Origin: Rhizophagus clarus
Taxonomy: Eukaryota > Glomeromycota > Glomeromycetes > Glomerales > Glomeraceae
Direction of reading: 5' to 3'
DNA: 64,000 bases
Assembly (NCBI GenBank): GCA_015698045.1
Contig: BLAL01000160.1
Span: forward strand, 2,568,990-2,632,989
The notes below the pieces were generated by a model. The model saw nothing but the letters and a program-made list of their open reading frames with translations. It searched no databases and was not told where the DNA came from. Shown piece after piece: positions 34,491 through 45,534 of this stretch. The first letter of the stretch is position 1, and every line of letters starts with the position of its first letter. Position numbers and translations under genes: made by a program.

Positions 34491-36599
34491 GTAAAAATTT
34501 TGGTCATATCATTATTGAATGTATTATCTGATCATAGAAAGAATACCACATAATTATAATTATTTATAAGATTAATAGTGTAAAGGTTGGATACTATAAT
34601 CGTATATATGATCACAGTCGAAGAGGTTATCAATAAGGAAGTTCTTTGTTAATTTCGTAATAAGAAAACATTTGACTATTTGCTATAATGCACTCAATAG
34701 TTAATAGTTCTGCAGATAATACGTGATACTCTAAATATTGTTTAAAGTGTCATATATTAATAACATAGATAAAATTAACTGTGTGGATAAAATCCATAAC
34801 TAATGGAGTACAGTATTATTTATAACAATTAGTAATATCATGCTTTTTGAGTAGTCTCTGACTGATGAAAATTTTGGTCTTAGAATTTGTTCTTAAATAA
34901 ATAAATTTCTTAAACTGGAGATATTGCATATCCTCTTTCTGTAATGAATAAATATTGTAATAATAATAGTCATTAGTTGTTAGCATGTTCTGGTATTATA
35001 GTATATGGACACATTCTGAAGGAATGCCTTTTACATCATAGATAGACCATAGGTCAGGCATTAGTTTCTACACAGCGAAGTAAAAATCATGGAATGCGAA
35101 CTAGCAGCTTAATAAATTACATAGTGAGAAGTAATAGTTTTAAAAAATTTTAATGCAAATAGTTGATCAATACGAGTTACATATCTATTGCATCATCAAT
35201 ATTATGATAAATTTCTGCGATTAGATATTTCAATAGATAAGTCAACATGTGAAAACATTTTCGTTAGAAATAGTAACAATTCTAAAAGAATCAAATCCAT
35301 GTGTTACATAGAATATTACAATATTTATACTTAAAATATAATGTAATTACTTCATAGTTTCAGTAATATATATACTGCAGAAAGACTAATAGTTTTATTG
35401 ATTTGTAGCTTAAATTAAAAATAACAATATGTTATGTATGAGATAAAAAAATAAAGTAGGTGGTTATTGTCTTTTTTTTTACATTGATATATTAATATTA
35501 ATTATGTGATCGCTATTTCCTCATGTATTTCTTTGGAATATAGTTTGTAAAACTATGAAATAGTTTGCACTGCTACTGATTTTTGTCTTTGTCGGTTGAT
35601 ATTCTTTGATTAATATAATATTTTCATATACCTTGATATCATACAAGATGTAAATTACTCTCTATTGTTTAATCCAATATCCATTTACTAACATCATGAT
35701 CATGATACATAACATAATAGGGATAATACATTTTTTTTCTAATCAGATTACAATGATCTCCAATTCAATAATTCTACAAGACCAATAAATTATTTGTGAT
35801 TGCAAAGTAGTAATATTTTTAACAATCCAGATCATTTATCTTATTGTTTAAGCTTTGATATTTCCATTAATATTAGTTCTAATTGCAGATAATTCATTAT
35901 TTAGTTTTACTATCTTGGAGTTTGTGTTTTCACTGAATTTTTTAAATTTACTTCGTGAGCAGAACTCAAATGCATTTACAAAACATAATTATTACATCTT
36001 ACATTCATTAATTTATCATAAAAAAATCATACTTGAAAAAAATTTTAATTAAATACATTTTTTTTACACTTTGTATATTTATTTATTACATTTCGTTTGA
36101 TATATATTTTTCCTGTTATACTTCATAACCTTCAATATTTTTAACTACACTACCAAATTGGTTTGATTCACCCTATCTGATAAATTTACAATTTTTTCAC
36201 TTTCAAAAAAAATTTTGTCACATCAATCTAAATTTGTAGTGTAATGATTATTGTTATATTGTAGATCAACTGAATTTTTTTTTTGTAAGCAAAACCATAT
36301 TTGTTCATTAATCAACATTCACGTTAAAATTTTAATTAAATATATCAAATTTATCTTTTTTTCACATTGTTTCATCTTTGTACTTTGTTTGTACATAGGA
36401 TCATGATTTTTCCCATTATATTTCATATACATCACATTTTCAAGTTTAATACTCTTTTGTTCTTTTTATATTTTCCTTAGATAAGTTATTGTACTATATA
36501 GTATATACTATATCAAATATTGATGGGCATTAAATTTATCACTTTATTTATTTTTATTCATTCATTTTGGCATGTACAGACAGTACAATAGTATTTAAC
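34491..36599. other. AT-rich spacer of 2.1 kb
   Basis: No coding region, structured RNA or repeat could be supported. A short frame at 35855-36052 is Leu/Phe-rich and has no recognisable domain. Confidence 0.4.
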
Positions 36600-37021
36600 T
36601 ACAGCCCTGGTCATAAGTATCTGACCCCTCATAATTTCTAAAATTTAGTAATAACACCCATTAAAATTTTTTTAAATTCAAATATGATGTTAACTTTGAT
36701 AATGTGTAAAATTATAAGTTTATATAACGTATAATCCAGAAGTTAGATAATCATTAAATTTTAGCTGCAAAATGCCGATCTTTCCTAATAAATTGTATAA
36801 AATAATTTTTTGTGCGTAAATATTCAATTAAACTAAAGTAAAATTTTGAAAAAAATAATTACTTACATTCATTATAATCAAATTTATTTGGCCAAAAATA
36901 TCATTAAATTAAAGTCTTAAATAATGAAAAAAATCATACTATCTGTAAAAATTCATTTTATAATGATTTTTTTAACTTTGAGCTTTTAGTAAACCAATTT
37001 TCTTTCAGCAGAATCTTAATT

Positions 37022-38914
37022 AAAGATGTTAGCCGTAATTGATTAGACGATGCCGTAATATTACAACATACGGCATTACAGTTATGACACTTTTCGTAAT
37101 ACCGTAATTAGGCCGTAATGCCATAATTGGGCCGTAATGTCGTAATTAGGCTGTAATACCTTAATGCCGCCTAAGGTTGCCTGCCAAAAGTCATTTGGCC
37201 CAATGCCGAAAGTTAAAACTCCCTACATAGTGCCGCGACATAATTTTGGTATATATAGTATTAGTGTGATAATATTTTTTAATTCGTATTAATAAAAAAA
37301 AATGTTAAAAATGTTTAATATTTTTTTAATTCGTATTAGAAATAATAAAATGGTTAATTAACATTTTTTTAAATACATATTAATAAAAAAAGCCGCGATT
37401 TTATTAATAAAGAAAACTGCGATTTTATTAATAAAGAAAGCCGCGATTTTATAAATAAACAATTTTATTAATAAAAAAAGCCACGATTTATTAGATTTAT
37501 TAATAAAAAAAAAAGCCGCGATTTTGCTAATAAATGATTTTATTAATAAAAATAAGCCGCGATTTTATTAATAAAAAATAAGCCGCGATTTTATTAATAA
37601 AAAATAAGCCGCGATTTTATTAATAAAAAATAAGCCGCGATTTTATTAATAAAAAATAAGCCGCGATTTTATTAATAAAAAATAAGCCGCGATTTTATTA
37701 ATAAAAAATAAGCCGCGATTTTATTAATAAAAAATAAGCCGCGATTTTATTAGTAAAAAATAAGCCGCGATTTTATTAGTAAAAAATAAGCCGCGATTTT
37801 ATTAATAAAAAATAAGCCGCGATTTTATTAATAAAAAATAAGCCGCGATTTTATTAATAAAAAATAAGCCGCGATTTTATTAATAAAAAATAAGCCGCGA
37901 TTTTATTAATAAAAAATAAGCCGCGATTTTATTAATAAAAAATAAGCCGCGATTTTATTAATAAAAAATAAGCCGCGATTTTATTAATAAAAAATAAGCC
38001 GCGATTTTATTAATAAAAAATAAGCCGCGATTTTATTAATAAAAAATAAGCCGCGATTTTATTAATAAAAAATAAGCCGCGATTTTATTAATAAAAAATA
38101 AGCCGCGATTTTATTAATAAAAAATAAGCCGCGATTTTATTAATAAAAAATAAGCCGCGATTTTATTAATAAAAAATAAGCCGCGATTTTATTAATAAAA
38201 AATAAGCCGCGATTTTATTAATAAAAAATAAGCCGCGATTTTATTAATAAAAAATAAGCCGCGATTTTATTAATAAAAAATAAGCCGCGATTTTATTAAT
38301 AAAAAATAAGCCGCGATTTTATTAATAAAAAATAAGCCGCGATTTTATTAATAAAAATAAGCCGCGATTTTATTAATAAAAATAAGCCGCGATTTTATTA
38401 ATAAAAATAAGCCGCGATTTTATTAATAAAAAATAAGCCGCGATTTTATTAATAAAAAATAAGCCGCGATTTTATTAATAAAAAATAAGCCGCGATTTTA
38501 TTAATAAAAAATAAGCCGCGATTTTATTAATAAAAAATAAGCCGCGATTTTATTAATAAAACAAAGCCACGATTTTTGTTAAAAAAAAAGCCGTGATTTT
38601 GTTAATAAAAAAAGCCGTGATTTTATTAATAAAAAAAAGCCGCGATTTTGTTAATAAAATAATTTGTTAATAAAAAAAGAGCCGCAATTTTGTTAATAAA
38701 AAAAAATCCGCGATTTTATTAATAAAAAAAGCCGCGATTTTATTAATGATCTCATATAAAATAAGCCAATCATAATTACGGCATAATTACAACATTACAG
38801 CACAATTACGGCATTACAACTTTTGCACTCCGAAGAAGCTAGGTTGCAACCTATTACTTACAACACCGTGTCTTATAATTACAGTTACGGGTAACATCTT
38901 TAATCTTAATACTT
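37022..38914. mobile_element. nested inverted-repeat element rich in GCCGTAAT motifs
   Basis: Left boundary sequence AATTAAAGATGTTAGCCGTA matches the inverted right boundary GATTAAAGATGTTACCCGTA. Next to both ends are many CCGTAATTA/TAATTACGGCAT motifs in both orientations, so subterminal regions can fold extensively. The centre is the 26-bp satellite. A possible TTAA-type duplication is present but ambiguous. It shares its CGTAAT-rich palindromic style with elements at 45.5-46.6 and 63.6-64.0 kb. Confidence 0.65.
37391..38752. repeat. 26-bp satellite, highly homogeneous core
   Basis: The unit is GCCGCGATTTTATTAATAAA plus AAATAA. From about 37555 to 38560 roughly 39 units are nearly identical, differing only in A-run length and a TTAATA/TTAGTA change. 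Units at both edges (37391-37550 and 38565-38752) are more divergent. Each unit contains the perfect 14-bp palindrome TTTTATTAATAAAA beside a CG-containing GCCGCG. Homogeneous centre with decayed edges is the pattern expected from unequal crossing over or slippage. Confidence 0.95.
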
Positions 38915-39387
38915 ATTTTATGCATATTATCTATAAAATGGATCATTTGGCTTGTTCCTATGAGTTTTTTAGCGCAGAAAGCTTAGGGTAAATTTTACAT
39001 AAACTAAATACCATTCGAAAATAGTATAAAAATAAAAGGAAGAGTATGATATAATTGTAATTCTCTAACAATGTATCTAATCTGATAAAAAACTTTAAAG
39101 AAATGTCTAATAACTCTTAAAAAATTAATATATCAAAAAAAATTCTATATATTTAAAGGATTAGGACATAAAATACTAAAGGAATGAAGATATTTATATA
39201 ATAAGAATGGTATTTTTTAAGACACTGAAATTTATCGATCATCTAACTCCTAATATATATCATATAAGCCTGTAATTTTACACATTATCAAGGCTAGTAT
39301 TGTACTTGAAACTAAAAAAAATTTTAATGGGGTTATTACTTAATTTCAGAAATTACAGGGGGTCAGTTACTTATGTCCAGCACTGTA

Positions 39388-39664
39388 TACAAAAATTAAT
39401 AAATTACAATACTCATTACTTTTATAATAAATTATAAATTACATAAAAAATTTGCTGAAATATATAATTTACGAGATTTACCCAATATTATTCTTGGCTG
39501 TGGTAAAAGTTTTGATGGAATTAAGACTTAAGACAAAGTATTTGATCACGAAATCATGTGACTAAAATTTTCATCACTGGTGTCACACCTCTCTACTTTT
39601 ACGTTTTACAGTATTGGACTTTCTTCAGTTGGTAAAAATCTATATGTCACAACATTATATATCA
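39388..39664. other. spacer after the Tc1/mariner-like element
   Basis: Nothing recognisable; AT-rich. Confidence 0.35.
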
Positions 39665-39747
39665 CGTGGTAAAGCCACGCTGCCCACGCAATTTAAGGTT
39701 TAAACGTGGGGGATGCATATGCCGATCTCCAACCCACTTTGGTGGGT
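39665..39747. other. cluster of three consecutive hairpins
   Basis: Three perfect short stems follow one another: CGTGG(TAAAG)CCACG at 39665-39679, CCCACG...CGTGGG at 39683-39710 with an inner TTTAA/TTTAAA, and ACCCAC(TTTG)GTGGGT at 39732-39747. The region is much richer in GC than its surroundings. It may be the end of a mobile element or a structured RNA; I cannot name a family. Confidence 0.45.
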
Positions 39748-39781
39748 CGGTAAATATCATAACAATTGATTTTTTTTTCTA

Positions 39782-40085
39782 AGTACGCGTCAGGCAGTCT
39801 TTTACATGTTTAAGATAACCAAAGATGCTCATGTAATTGTTATCTTTGTCTTTTTTAATATATGCATACGCGAGACGACCAACAAATTTGTACATTTATC
39901 TTGACTTTCGTGTTTTTACATTTTGATTAGATTTTTTTGAACCCATGTCACTTCCACAACAACATTGTAAAATATAAATTCCTTTAGTTTTAATACTACA
40001 ACATATTTTCCATTTATCTTCTGGTTTAATATCTTCAAGTATAAGGTTATATTCTTTCAAAAAAGAAATAGCGGAACATTTGGTA
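39782..40085 (-). pseudogene. fragment of a zinc-finger (FAR1/FLYWCH-like) mobile-element protein
   Basis: Read on the minus strand, one frame gives about 98 residues with a single stop: ISFLKEYNLILEDIKPEDK, then CCSIKTKGIYILQCCCGSD, then (after a TAA near 39895) KFVGRLAYAYIKKDKD and GYLKHVKDCL. The Cys and His-x-x-x-Cys spacing resembles FAR1/FLYWCH-type DNA-binding domains of MULE-like transposases. Only this N-terminal part is present. Family assignment is inference. Confidence 0.5.
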
Positions 40086-40336
40086 TATCAAATAAAAAAA
40101 TTCTTTTATTCACATACTAGTATTAGACGATCAAAATAGAGGTGTTCCAATAGGATATTTATTATTTTCAGCTGCTGAAGGTGCATAAGGTGTAGTAATA
40201 GTTATAATCATTCAATACTAAAAGAATTCAGTACTTACTTTAATTAATCTCTTTATAAGATGAAAAGATTGATATAAAATATATGGTGCGACCTCTTCCC
40301 TCAATATATTTGTATAATGAGTTTGTGAGCTTCAAA

Positions 40337-40574
40337 ATGCCTACTTCTTTTGACGATATGGAGAGATTCGCTAAGGATATGTCAACCCTTATGGATTTTC
40401 AGGTAACTGAATGATGATAAATATTTATAGATGCTCCTTGCTTAAATTAATGATACTTTGTTTTTGGTATCATAGGCTGATGTCTTGTGGACTGTCAAGT
40501 TGATGAATAAGACAACTATCAAAAACAAAAGGGTACATAAAACTGAAGTTGAACTTACGCCAAAAAAAGACTGA
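40337..40574 (+). CDS. possible small two-exon gene, 54 residues
   Basis: Exon 1 (40337-40402) encodes MPTSFDDMERFAKDMSTLMD plus FQ and ends before GTAACT. Exon 2 (40476-40574) follows a TATCATAG acceptor in phase and ends VELTPKKD before TGA. Splice signals are good and the N-terminus looks like real protein, but the product is very short and may be the stub of a longer gene. No domain is recognised. It lies 0.3 kb upstream of a decayed family gene on the same strand. Confidence 0.4.
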
Positions 40575-40888
40575 GAAAAAAAGAAAGCCACTAATAATAC
40601 CTTAAATATCCTGAATCACCTTGTCCTGGAACACCAGGTGAAGATTTAATTTGATTTTATTTGCATGTGTGAAAATTTTATCATCATTGTCCAGGAATAT
40701 AAATATGTGTTAGCATTTAGCTGTTATCTATAGTATACTAGTACCAATAAAGTTTTACCCACATCGGGCTTGTATTTTTTAACATGTGTACTGTATGTAC
40801 ATCGAAAAAATAATAAATAATACATGTAATAAATATATGATTATGTTACTTCTTTATAATGATGTTCTGATCGAAAATTTTTCTTGGC

Positions 40889-41574
40889 AAATGTGCGTGA
40901 ATTTTTTTGATTTTTGGGAAGCTTTATATAATCGATATAAGGAGCTAAAATCCATTTATGGTAAAGAAGGAGCAAGGGCTTTGGTCAAAAGTGAGGTTAG
41001 GGGAGATTCCTGAGCCGAAATTCTCTGATGATGCTTTGAAAAAAAGAATGGAAAAAGCCCGAAAGATGTTTAGAATTTTTGATACTATAGGCAAAGAAAA
41101 GATAACACGGGTAAAATCAACTCCTCCCGGTTTCATCTTAAATCTTACCCCAGCCAGATAAAGAAACGAATGAAGATAGAGTAGATGATGATAGTGACTG
41201 TAGTCACGATAATGAAACGATGTATTTCTGGAAATACTATTTCAAATGAACTTGCAAGAAGAAAAGAAATTCTTCAATTGATTGATACAAGGGAATATAA
41301 GATCTGGCAATTAAAACAATCTATATTACGAGAAGAGGCTAAACTGAAGCGCCTTTAGCTAGAGTTTTTATCCCAATCCCTTTCGCAGGATAAATTGGCA
41401 TCGGTATCATATGATTATGATAGTCGTGCAACTGATTATGAAACATATGCGACTATAGTAAGAAATACTTCTAAGCAAGAAATGATTTCACCAACTTCTT
41501 ATCAATCCTCGAATTGCAAAGAAATATTTATCTCATCTCTATTTGCGAAACAAAATAACTTATTACATCTATAA
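40889..41574 (+). pseudogene. decayed member of a Rhizophagus-expanded coiled-coil family
   Basis: Protein-like blocks run in order through different frames: DFWEALYNRYKELKSIYGKE and ARALVKSEVR, then after a 1-nt loss near 41000 GEIPEPKFSDDALKKRMEKA and RKMFRIFDTIGKEKITRVKS, then from about 41225 ISNELARRKEILQLIDTREY and QSILREEAKLKRL, a stop TAG near 41358, and a tail ending NNLLHL at 41574. The EIPEPKF...LKKRMEKARK..IF..IGKEKI..VKS block is one I associate with an abundant, uncharacterised family in Rhizophagus. The tail is predicted coiled coil. At least two frame breaks and one stop make it a pseudogene. Confidence 0.6.
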
Positions 41575-41647
41575 ACCATTTTAATCAGCCAAAAGGAAGT
41601 GTGTGGATGGGACAGAAATCATGATTGTTTAACTGGTTTGACTGACT

Positions 41648-41742
41648 TAGTGTTGTTAATTGACTTGTTTCCATGCCTCTAACGGACTCTGTGATCCATT
41701 GATCTTCCAAAGGTCTTGATTTCGCGCCAATTAACAACACTA
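41648..41742. mobile_element. 95-bp hAT-like MITE with an 8-bp target duplication
   Basis: Perfect 15-bp ends TAGTGTTGTTAATTG and CAATTAACAACACTA are flanked by the direct repeat GACTGACT at 41640-41647 and 41743-41750. An 8-bp duplication and ends starting TAG are typical of hAT elements. Confidence 0.88.
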
Positions 41743-41750
41743 GACTGACT

Positions 41751-42108
41751 GATTCCGAGAAATATAATCCATTACTTTCTTGATATATATATTATTATTA
41801 CATAATTTATTGGACCATGCATTATATAATAAATCAATTTACAAAAGTGCGTGAATTTTTTCACATGATCACAATTTTTTTATTTTCTGAAGAACTATTG
41901 AAAGATCAATGTTACGATTTTGGGATTATTATGACTTTGAAAATTTCTATGCAACAGTTATCCAGCGAGCTTGCAGGAATTACTCAAATCTTTGGCAAAA
42001 CAAGTTTTGGAGGTGGTGAGGAATGATGGTACTCCAAGATTTTTAGGTACAGTATATTTTTAATTACTCAATTGAAAAAAAAATCCTGAGACGCAAGTGC
42101 TGAGACGC
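41751..42108. other. spacer downstream of the Crinkler-type gene
   Basis: A short protein-like stretch at about 41920-42020 reads WDYYDFENFYATVIQRACRN in one frame and could be a gene relic on the plus strand. Nothing else is supported. Confidence 0.35.
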
Positions 42109-43802
42109 TCATTCTTCGTCATCGTTATCTTGGTCAATTCCCTCAGCTTTCACTTCATCTTTCACTTCATCCTGTGGTGCCAACACACTGGCTTGCGATT
42201 GGAGGATGCGGACAATGATGGAAATCACTTCCTTCGCCTCACGCATGTCTCCTCCGAATGCACAGACATACAGCTTGGAAATCTTTATGGTAGGGTTCTC
42301 TGGTAAACCGGACCAAAGGATGAATCGCCATCCTATTCCAGTTGACACGATGCCGCAAATTATTGGGGGGTTAGTGATTGACTCGTCGAGTTTACGTTTA
42401 CGTTTCTAAATAGCGATGTGTCAGCCAAAATGCCCAAAATGAGCAATTAAACAAAGTCGATAAAGCCAAGTACCTCCGCCGCGGTATGAAGCTGCACAAG
42501 GATTTGTGCTATTCCTTTTTGGATTTCAATCATTTTGGCTTCCGAAATCAGAATTGCGAGATCTCGGCAATAGATAACATAGTCCAGGCGGCCATAGCCA
42601 CGACTGCCGTCGAAATCTTCTTCAACAACCAGCCGCGTCGATGGATATTTCGACCTAACTTTTGCAACTGCATCGACCATAAAAGGGTTAATATAATTAC
42701 GTGCCGTAGCTTCGTTTGACGAAACTTCGTAATGAAATGCTGATGCAATTCTTTCGAGGTTGTCGATGAAGCGTCTCAGTTCCTGCCCGTTGAGTACAGT
42801 ATCGGTTCCGAAGGTTGCATCTGTAGAGACACCAATATTGATCAGTTTACAAACCTTACAGCCGATTTCATAATGTACGGGACACAAATGCAGAAGAGAC
42901 ACTCGGAGAAACTCGGTAAAACCCAGAATAAGGTAAAAGTTATACCGTTAGATTCGGTGTGTCCTGTACATTATGAAATTAGCTGTAATAAAAACCTCAA
43001 TACAATACCTATGTCGAGCTCAGGAATTGCTTCAATTGCTGAATATTGGTCGTGCAAAATTTCCTTGAGCACATCTTTAGGTGTCCATTCAGCATACGGT
43101 TTTTTGCCTACAAGCCATACGTGTAAGAAAATGTTTAAGATGTTGGTAATATTAAAAAATCGACCAGACCTTTGATTCGAATCAATAAGGATATGACAAT
43201 CTCTCTATCACAATTCGGATTAGTCTTTTTCATCAGGTCATTGAATATGAACTCTTCGTCGATGGTTTTCTTTTTTGTTTCCTGATCGACAAAGTAGAAC
43301 GCATTCCCGTCCTCTTGCAGACGCTTGTACTTCTGTTTGGTTTTAATAAGAAGCATGTACCAGACTCCAGTCGTGTGGGGAAGGCAAATTTCCGCTGGAG
43401 TACTGAGCAATTTGACTTTGACCACGACTATAAGGTCGAAGGCCAAGAGCAAGAATGAGTAAGGCATACTGTCCGAGCGTAAGAAATATGTACAAGAAAA
43501 AAAGACGTACTAGTGTTATCCGTCAGTGGATAGCGCACGACAAGTGGCTTTCCAGCTGACGTGTCCTGCTCCACAGCCTTAAGCGTAGTATCGAGAAGAA
43601 GACTCTCGGTGCGGGCATCGAAGTTAAAGAACTCCAAGTCCAGCTTGTTCTTTTGGGCCAGTTCGCTGAATCGGTTGACAAGTTGGGGTGCAAGATCTGA
43701 TAAATTGGCATCTCTTTTGAGATTGAAGGTAATGTCGTCCAGTAGAGTTGGTTGAGGATATCCCTCAAGGAGAATCCAGAGAGAGTAGACTTGGTGAGAC
43801 AT
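42109..43802 (-). CDS. Crinkler (CRN)-type protein with PD-(D/E)XK nuclease domain
   Basis: Five exons join in frame: 43802-43511, 43427-43170, 43107-43009, 42820-42474 and 42405-42109; 1293 nt, 430 residues. The N-terminus (MSHQVYSLWILLEGYPQP) has the SLW..L.G start of the ubiquitin-like Crinkler header, and its end (about residues 80-97) the KPLVVRYPL strand. The C-terminal half has a restriction-nuclease-like core: D296 in GRLDYVIY and E310-A-K312 in ISEAKMIEI, then a Gln-rich helix (GIAQILVQL), the PD-(D/E)XK arrangement of the CR-REase effector domain. KRKRK at 333-337 may be a nuclear signal; the tail is acidic. Crinklers occur in oomycetes and in Rhizophagus, where some act in host plant cells; a role here is inference. 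No classical signal peptide is seen. Higher GC than its surroundings. The 83-nt first intron and the GTCTGG donor of intron 2 are the least certain joins. Confidence 0.85.
42856..42988. mobile_element. MITE inside intron 3 of the Crinkler gene
   Basis: Inverted ends TTACAGCCGATTTCATAATG and, on the other strand, TTACAGCTAATTTCATAATG extend inward through TACRGGACACA. The 133-bp element fills most of the 188-nt intron (43008-42821), leaving the donor GTATTG and acceptor CTCTACAG outside it. Its own end reads TTACAG, which is acceptor-like. No convincing target duplication was identified. Confidence 0.82.
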
Positions 43803-44355
43803 TGTGGAAGAAATGTGTATCTAAGCCACGTTTCACAGGTATCAATTTAGACAGCAGATCAGATGATCACCTCATTCACCTATAAAAGGCTGAAAGATCG
43901 GACCCCCCCCCCCTAATTAGTTAACCCTTATTTTTGCTCATGCACAACCAATCATTTTCTAGTTGTTAAAATGCGCCTACAACTCGACGGAAAAAGAAAA
44001 ACGCTAGTCGTAAATTTCGAGCGGGTCAAATGATATTTGTAACGTGAGTTAGAAATATGACTGCAGATTTCGCTAAGGAAAGATATTTTCATTGTACCGT
44101 ACTTTGGAAATAAATAGGTTTTGAAAGAACTGTTGAGTGAGTATCCACAGTGAAGTGAGAAAAAACTATCACAATTCGCTCCAAGTGTATGCTCATATCC
44201 ATGTATCTTTTTTATTCAAATATTTGGTTCTCTAGAAACGATAATTCCAAGTTAATACAAAAAAGAAGAACTGTGAGTAGACTTTGTAGTGATTCTTATC
44301 CGTTTCTACAAGAAAATAAACTAATCAACTTCACTGTTTTGATAGGTAAAAATAT
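43803..44355. other. upstream region of the Crinkler-type gene
   Basis: Contains a run of ten C at about 43903-43912 and a TATAAAAG at 43881-43888 that points away from the Crinkler gene. No gene supported. Confidence 0.4.
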
Positions 44356-44608
44356 TACCGTATAGCGCTGCATACAGTACCCCCGGTACTATTCAAGAAA
44401 GCCAGCCTAGATTGAATAGTACCCCGGGGGGTACTATGTGAGGAGGGGGGTACTATACAAGGAATAACTTTGGCCAAAAATCAAATTTTGGCCTAAATTA
44501 GCACCGGGTACTAATCAAAAATATCAAAATTTGTAGTTGAATAGTACCCTGGTACTATTTATGGGAGGTACTATTTGAGGGGGGTACTGTATGCAGCGCT
44601 ATACGGTA
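44356..44608. mobile_element. 253-bp MITE with GTACCCCC-rich inverted repeats
   Basis: Ends TACCGTATAGCGCTGCATAC and GTATGCAGCGCTATACGGTA are exact inverses over more than 25 bp including the following AGTACCCCC. If the outermost TA is a target duplication, the element is CCGTATAGCG...CGCTATACGG. The interior carries further GGTACTATT/AATAGTACC inversions, so it can fold into a long hairpin. Confidence 0.9.
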
Positions 44609-45530
44609 GTGAGTCTGTATGATACAGTGTGTTAAGAAAATAATTGCGCAAATAAAAACCTCAATATCTTCACAATTAAAAACATTAGGCAGCTGAAATT
44701 TTATTTATAAAAGTTCATAATATACTTTATTAAATATTAAAATTTTAATATTCGATTTTATAGATATTGTTTTCTTAAAACTAGTATGAACATATTTTTT
44801 AAAATGTTTAAAAATTATTATCTCTATTTTTGAATCTATAAATCAATATACACATTAAATTTCTTAATATCAGTAGTCATAATTGAGCAAAAATTGTGTG
44901 CATTATAAAAAAAATATTTCTTTACAACATATTTAAAACAATTTTGATGCAATTTGAATCATTAATTATTGAGAAAATAAATATAAATGATAATATAAAA
45001 TTGAAATTATTTTTTGTAATGATTTAATTAGCTTTCTTCATAACTAATGATTTAAATCACATGAATTAACTTATTTTTGTTAGAAAACATCAATTCTATA
45101 AAAGAAAAAATTTGGTTTTAATTTGGACTTTAGTCAACAAGAAATTAAGCATATAATGTATATATATAATAATTTGCCAATCCCAACTTATTTCAAATTG
45201 AAATTTACCAGATCATTAATTTTCTTAGATTCATAATATTTTAAAGAATTTTTTTTTCTTATATTATTTATAAGGATCTATTGTATGCTAATATTTATTA
45301 TTTTTATGTATTTTTTAGTTTAACCAGTATCATTTAACCAATAGTGTTAATTAATTAAAATTTAGGCATTTAATTAATATTAATTATACTTGCTTTACCT
45401 ATTAAGAGGAAATTAACAAATGTACAATAACATTTTTTTTTAAAATATATTAAATAGAAGATAAATAACATGTATTACATTATTTATTCTATAAATAAAT
45501 GTATTATTTCACGTCATCAATACTCAGTAT
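44609..45530. other. AT-rich spacer
   Basis: No gene or repeat family is supported. Confidence 0.35.
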
Positions 45531-45534
45531 CAGG

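Larger units (their letters stand above)
36602..39385. mobile_element. Tc1/mariner-like non-autonomous element with long inverted repeats
   Basis: The left arm starts CAGCCCTGGTCATAAGTATC and the inverted right arm CAGTGCTGGACATAAGTAAC; similarity continues for about 120 bp (shared TAATAAC, CCATTAAAATTTTTTT, TTGATAATGTGTAAAATTA). TA flanks both ends (36600-36601, 39386-39387). The CAGTGCTGG...GACCCC ends are typical of Tc1/mariner-type elements. No transposase remains. The interior is occupied by a second inverted-repeat element that carries a large satellite. Confidence 0.85.

Noticed and set aside
37391-38752. CRISPR-like regular repeats
   Set aside because: Repeats are directly adjacent with no unique spacers; this is a eukaryotic satellite.
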